Assembly: GCA_016180705.1 (NCBI GenBank)
Contig: JACPAU010000124.1
Span: 1-7,222 of the forward strand
DNA from: Candidatus Methylomirabilota bacterium
GTDB taxonomy: Bacteria; Methylomirabilota; Methylomirabilia; Methylomirabilales; JACPAU01
DNA length: 7,222 bases
Reading direction: 5' to 3'
This document shows, one piece after another, positions 4,893-7,222 of this stretch. The notes under the pieces were generated by a model. It saw only the letters and a list, made by a program, of their open reading frames with translations, made no database searches and was not told the DNA's origin. Both the position numbers and the translations under genes were made by a program. Position 1 is the stretch's first letter. Each line of letters opens with the position of its first letter.

Positions 4893-5825
4893 CTAGGCGC
4901 GGACCGCGCGCCCCGCGTCCCGGATCGCGTGCAGGTTGAAGGGCGGCGTGTCGGAGGGAACGGCGCAGCCGGGTCCGACGATCAGGCCGCGCGGCCCCGC
5001 CTCCCGGATCGCCTGGGCCACCTGGGCCCGGATCACGGGCGGGCGGACGGTGCTGGTGCTCATCTCGTCCACGCCCCCCAGGAGACACTTGCGGGTCAGT
5101 TGTCGGGCCGCCGCCAACGTGGGCTGCGTGTGCCGGTGCGACCAGTTGAACGCCTGCACCGGGTAGTCGAGGCACGCGTTGAACATGAGCTTCACGCCGT
5201 GCAGGTGGAGCACATTGAACGGGAGATCCCGCGCCGCCTGCAGGACGGTCAGGTCGGCGGGGCGGCCGAAGCGGGCGTACTCCTCCTCCCCCATGAACTC
5301 GTACGACGCCCCGCCGACCGACAGGAAGATCCCGGCGATCCCCCGGGCCGCCGCCGCCCGGACGTAGGCGGCGCACGTCTCCGCGATGGCCGCGAGCCCC
5401 TGGAGCAGGTCTTCAGGGTGCCGGCGCATGTCGCTCAGGAGGCCGTCCTGGCCGCGCAGGCGGCGCGCCGTCGTCCACGGACTGAAGACCGTCTCGATGA
5501 AGAGCGCCTCCCCCCGCAGGCCCTCCCGAATGACCTCCAGCGCGGCCAGTTGCTCCTGGAAGGCCGGGTGGTCGCCGGGGAGGGGGACCAGGCGCCGCCA
5601 CTCCTCGGGCCGGCTCACCTCCGTCATGTCGTCGGGCAGCGGGAAGGGATAGTCGTGCATCACCTTCAGGAAGTCCGGGTCGTAGTGGCGGTAGAAGGCC
5701 AGTTCCGCCTCGGCGAGCGCGCGGCCCGGCAGGTGTTGGAGGCCGAAGTGGTACCAGACGCTGAACGGGGGGTGATCCACCGGGGCCGAGGCGAGCGCCG
5801 CCAGGACCCGCTCCGGCTTCCGCAT
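4893..5825 (-). CDS. Uroporphyrinogen decarboxylase-family (URO-D fold) protein, not HemE
   Basis: This 310-residue protein belongs to the URO-D superfamily, which includes HemE and the cobalamin/corrinoid methyltransferases MtaA, MtbA and CmuA. Family marks are the N-terminal strand PPFSVWYHFG, the FLKVMHDYPFPLP segment, and the C-terminal GPGCAVPSDTPPFNL motif (284-298). It lacks the arginine-rich RQAGRY motif that binds the propionates in true HemE, so heme synthesis is unlikely. The methyltransferase branch binds zinc through H-x-C-Xn-C. Here H207-L-H209 and C287 occupy comparable places, which might make a metal site with a His replacing Cys; this is inference. The start is ATG at 5825-5823, overlapping the ThiO stop by one base (TGATG), with GGAGG at 5833-5837 and a seven-base spacer. 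The frame continues open upstream only as a shadow of the ThiO gene. Substrate and reaction are unknown. Confidence 0.87.
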   Translation of the reverse strand: MRKPERVLAALASAPVDHPPFSVWYHFGLQHLPGRALAEAELAFYRHYDPDFLKVMHDYPFPLPDDMTEVSRPEEWRRLVPLPGDHPAFQEQLAALEVIREGLRGEALFIETVFSPWTTARRLRGQDGLLSDMRRHPEDLLQGLAAIAETCAAYVRAAAARGIAGIFLSVGGASYEFMGEEEYARFGRPADLTVLQAARDLPFNVLHLHGVKLMFNACLDYPVQAFNWSHRHTQPTLAAARQLTRKCLLGGVDEMSTSTVRPPVIRAQVAQAIREAGPRGLIVGPGCAVPSDTPPFNLHAIRDAGRAVRA

Positions 5826-6961
5826 CAGCGCGCCTCCACCGGGGCGGGGGGGAGGGGCCGATCCACCCGGAAGGGCTCGAGGGAGACGCTCGCCCTGCCC
5901 CCGACGACGAGTTCCCGGAGCAGCTGCGCCGTGATGGGAGCGAGGAGGATCCCGTTCCGGTGGTGGCCGGTGGCCACGAGGAGCTCCTCGACCTCGGGGA
6001 CCGCCCCGAGCAGGGGGAGCTCGTCCGTCGTATAGGGCCGGAGCCCGGCCCACGCCCGCCGGAGCGGGGCCTCCGCCACGGCCGGGTAGAGGGCGCACGC
6101 GCCGGCCAGGATCCCCCGAAGCCCCCCGACGGTCACCTGCTTGTCGAAGCCGGCGAACTCCACCGTGGTCCCCAGGACCACCTCGCCCCCGGGGCGGGGG
6201 ACCATGTACGCCAGGTGGGAGTAGAGCACGTGCCGCGGTCCGCCCTGGAGGAAACCGGCCATGCACAGCTGGCCCTTGACGGGGAGGACCGGCACCGGCA
6301 GGCCGAGCAGGTACCCCACCTGGGCGGACCAGGGGCCGGCCGCCAGGATGTACCGGCCGGCACTCACGGTGGTGCCGACGCTCTTGACCCCCATGATGCG
6401 CTTGCGGTCCCGCACGAAGCCGGTGACCGGCGCCCCCTCGCGGATCTCAACCCCGCGCCGCGCTGCCGCGACCGCCAGCGCCCGCGTCAACGTCCCGCTG
6501 ACGACGTGGTGATCGCCGGGGATGAAGAGGGCGCCCCGGACAGCGGGGGTGATCCCGGGCTCGGCCTTCCGGACATCCTGCGCGTCCCACCACTCGACGG
6601 GAAGGCCCCGCTCCCGCTGCCAGGCGAAGCGCTGGCGCGCCTCGGCTTCTTCCTCTTCGTTCACGCAGGGGTAGACGGTCCCGTCCCGGCGGTAGCCGAC
6701 GTCCAGCCCGGTCTCCTCCCGCAGGGCGTCCGCCAGGGCGGGAAACAGGTCCCGGCTGGCCGTCCCGAGGGCGAGGAACGGGCCGGCGTCGGACGCCTCG
6801 GCCTGAGGGGCCAGCATGCCCGCCGCTTCCCCGGAGGCCTCGCAGGCGATCTCCCCCCGCTCGAGCAGCACGACCCGGACGCCGGCGGCCGCGAGGACGT
6901 AGGCCGCCGCGCAGCCGATCACGCCGCCGCCGATGATGGCCACATCCGTGGTCTTGGTCAC
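5825..6961 (-). CDS. thiO: Glycine oxidase ThiO-type FAD amino-acid oxidase
   Basis: A 378-residue DAO-family flavoenzyme. ThiO oxidises glycine (and sarcosine or some D-amino acids) with oxygen to the imine, releasing hydrogen peroxide; the imine feeds thiazole synthesis by ThiG in aerobic thiamin biosynthesis. The sequence shows the FAD dinucleotide motif GGGVIG (11-16), E34 closing the second strand (LLERG), the ThiO-type signature ASGEAAGMLAPQAEA (42-56), GLRPYTTDELPLLG and ATGHHRNGILLAPITAQ. Y252, R308 and R335 match substrate residues Y246, R302 and R329 of the Bacillus subtilis enzyme as I recall them, each shifted by six. The start is GTG at 6961, overlapping the membrane-protein stop as GTGA; the upstream open frame is only a shadow. 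The ribosome-binding site is poor, suggesting coupling. No thiS, thiG or thiC lies in the window, so a role outside thiamin synthesis, as a general amine oxidase, remains possible. Confidence 0.92.
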   Translation of the reverse strand: MTKTTDVAIIGGGVIGCAAAYVLAAAGVRVVLLERGEIACEASGEAAGMLAPQAEASDAGPFLALGTASRDLFPALADALREETGLDVGYRRDGTVYPCVNEEEEAEARQRFAWQRERGLPVEWWDAQDVRKAEPGITPAVRGALFIPGDHHVVSGTLTRALAVAAARRGVEIREGAPVTGFVRDRKRIMGVKSVGTTVSAGRYILAAGPWSAQVGYLLGLPVPVLPVKGQLCMAGFLQGGPRHVLYSHLAYMVPRPGGEVVLGTTVEFAGFDKQVTVGGLRGILAGACALYPAVAEAPLRRAWAGLRPYTTDELPLLGAVPEVEELLVATGHHRNGILLAPITAQLLRELVVGGRASVSLEPFRVDRPLPPAPVEAR

Positions 6962-7222
6962 CGCGGCGCCCCGTGCCCTGCGCCCGCGCCGGCCCGCCCG
7001 AGGGCCCGTCGGCCCAACAGGACCGCGAGATTGTACATCAGGTAGCACTCGACGGCAAAGGGTCCGAACCCGAGATAGCCGGCTACCGGCATCTCGAAGA
7101 TCTTCCACTCCGCCGTGATGGGGACGGTGTAGTGCCACTTGGCCGTGGCCCAGTAGTTCCAGAACTCCCAGAGGACGCCGCAGATGGTCCCGCCGACAAA
7201 CCAGCACCAGAAGGCCTGGACC
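6958..7222 (-). CDS. C-terminal part of an aromatic-rich multi-pass membrane protein (partial)
   Basis: The last 87 codons of a gene whose beginning lies outside the window, in the frame starting at base 7221. The visible part holds a hydrophobic segment with many aromatics (AFWCWFVGGTICGVLWEFWNYW), a polar loop (KWHYTVPITAEWKIFEMP), and a second membrane segment (GYLGFGPFAVECYLMYNLAVLL). A short basic, glycine/alanine-rich tail follows (GRRALGRAG...). The pattern WEFWNYW...KIFEMP..GYLGF.PF..E.Y resembles an uncharacterised family of bacterial integral membrane proteins; I cannot assign a function. The acidic residues next to the membrane segments (E in WEFW, FEMP and VECY) could be functional. 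Its stop overlaps the GTG of thiO (GTGA), which makes it the upstream member of the operon. The frame is too short to stand out by length, but composition and junction make it convincing. Confidence 0.75.
   Translation of the reverse strand, partial: VQAFWCWFVGGTICGVLWEFWNYWATAKWHYTVPITAEWKIFEMPVAGYLGFGPFAVECYLMYNLAVLLGRRALGRAGAGAGHGAPR

Noticed and set aside
4893..5825. Assignment as hemE (heme biosynthesis)
   Set aside because: The RQAGRY arginine motif is absent and the length and motifs fit non-HemE members of the URO-D superfamily better.
4833..6035. 400-codon plus-strand open frame opposite the URO-D and ThiO genes
   Set aside because: Low-complexity Arg/Gly/Val-rich translation without motifs; the opposite strand carries clear family signatures.
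1..7222. CRISPR array, tRNA/rRNA genes, insertion sequence or phage genes
   Set aside because: No direct-repeat array, no recognisable RNA gene, no terminal inverted repeats and no transposase or integrase motifs were seen on either strand.

Overview
The window is very GC-rich with strong GC-ending codon use, and nearly all of its genes lie on the minus strand. It looks like chromosomal DNA of a high-GC environmental bacterium. No mobile element, phage gene, CRISPR array or RNA gene is visible. The mixture of a ThiO-type oxidase, a divergent URO-D-family protein and several small unknown proteins resembles soil or subsurface lineages such as Rokubacteria/Methylomirabilota. That placement is an impression, not something the sequence proves.

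The right two-thirds (7222 down to 1949) is one tightly packed minus-strand operon. In transcription order it holds: the end of an aromatic-rich multi-pass membrane protein (cut by the window edge), a ThiO-type glycine oxidase, a URO-D-family protein that is not HemE, a ketoacyl-ACP synthase III (FabH-like) protein with serine in place of the catalytic cysteine, a protein tentatively related to the AlkZ/YcaQ winged-helix family, and a PLP-dependent threonine/serine dehydratase-type enzyme. Junctions are GTGA (4-base overlap), TGATG (1-base overlap), a 13-base gap, GTGA again, and an 11-base overlap, so translational coupling is likely. A hairpin without a clear U-tract follows the last gene.

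The middle (1750 down to about 1240) holds an orphan single-domain response regulator followed by a good intrinsic terminator candidate. The left part has a small secreted protein with a DTGNGDLW motif and a four-cysteine cytoplasmic protein, both minus strand. The only convincing plus-strand gene encodes a 73-residue single-span membrane protein with a proline-rich tail; its 3' end overlaps the four-cysteine gene. The leftmost bases form an AT-richer intergenic region, and a minus-strand start (MNRLAVVIGG) may run off the edge.

The best lead is the operon itself. A Cys-to-Ser KAS III protein is unlikely to be an ordinary chain-initiating FabH and resembles the DpsC type of acyltransferase. 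It is coupled to an amino-acid oxidase, a PLP dehydratase and an orphan URO-D-fold protein, which may point to an uncharacterised small-molecule pathway. That link is inference from gene order.
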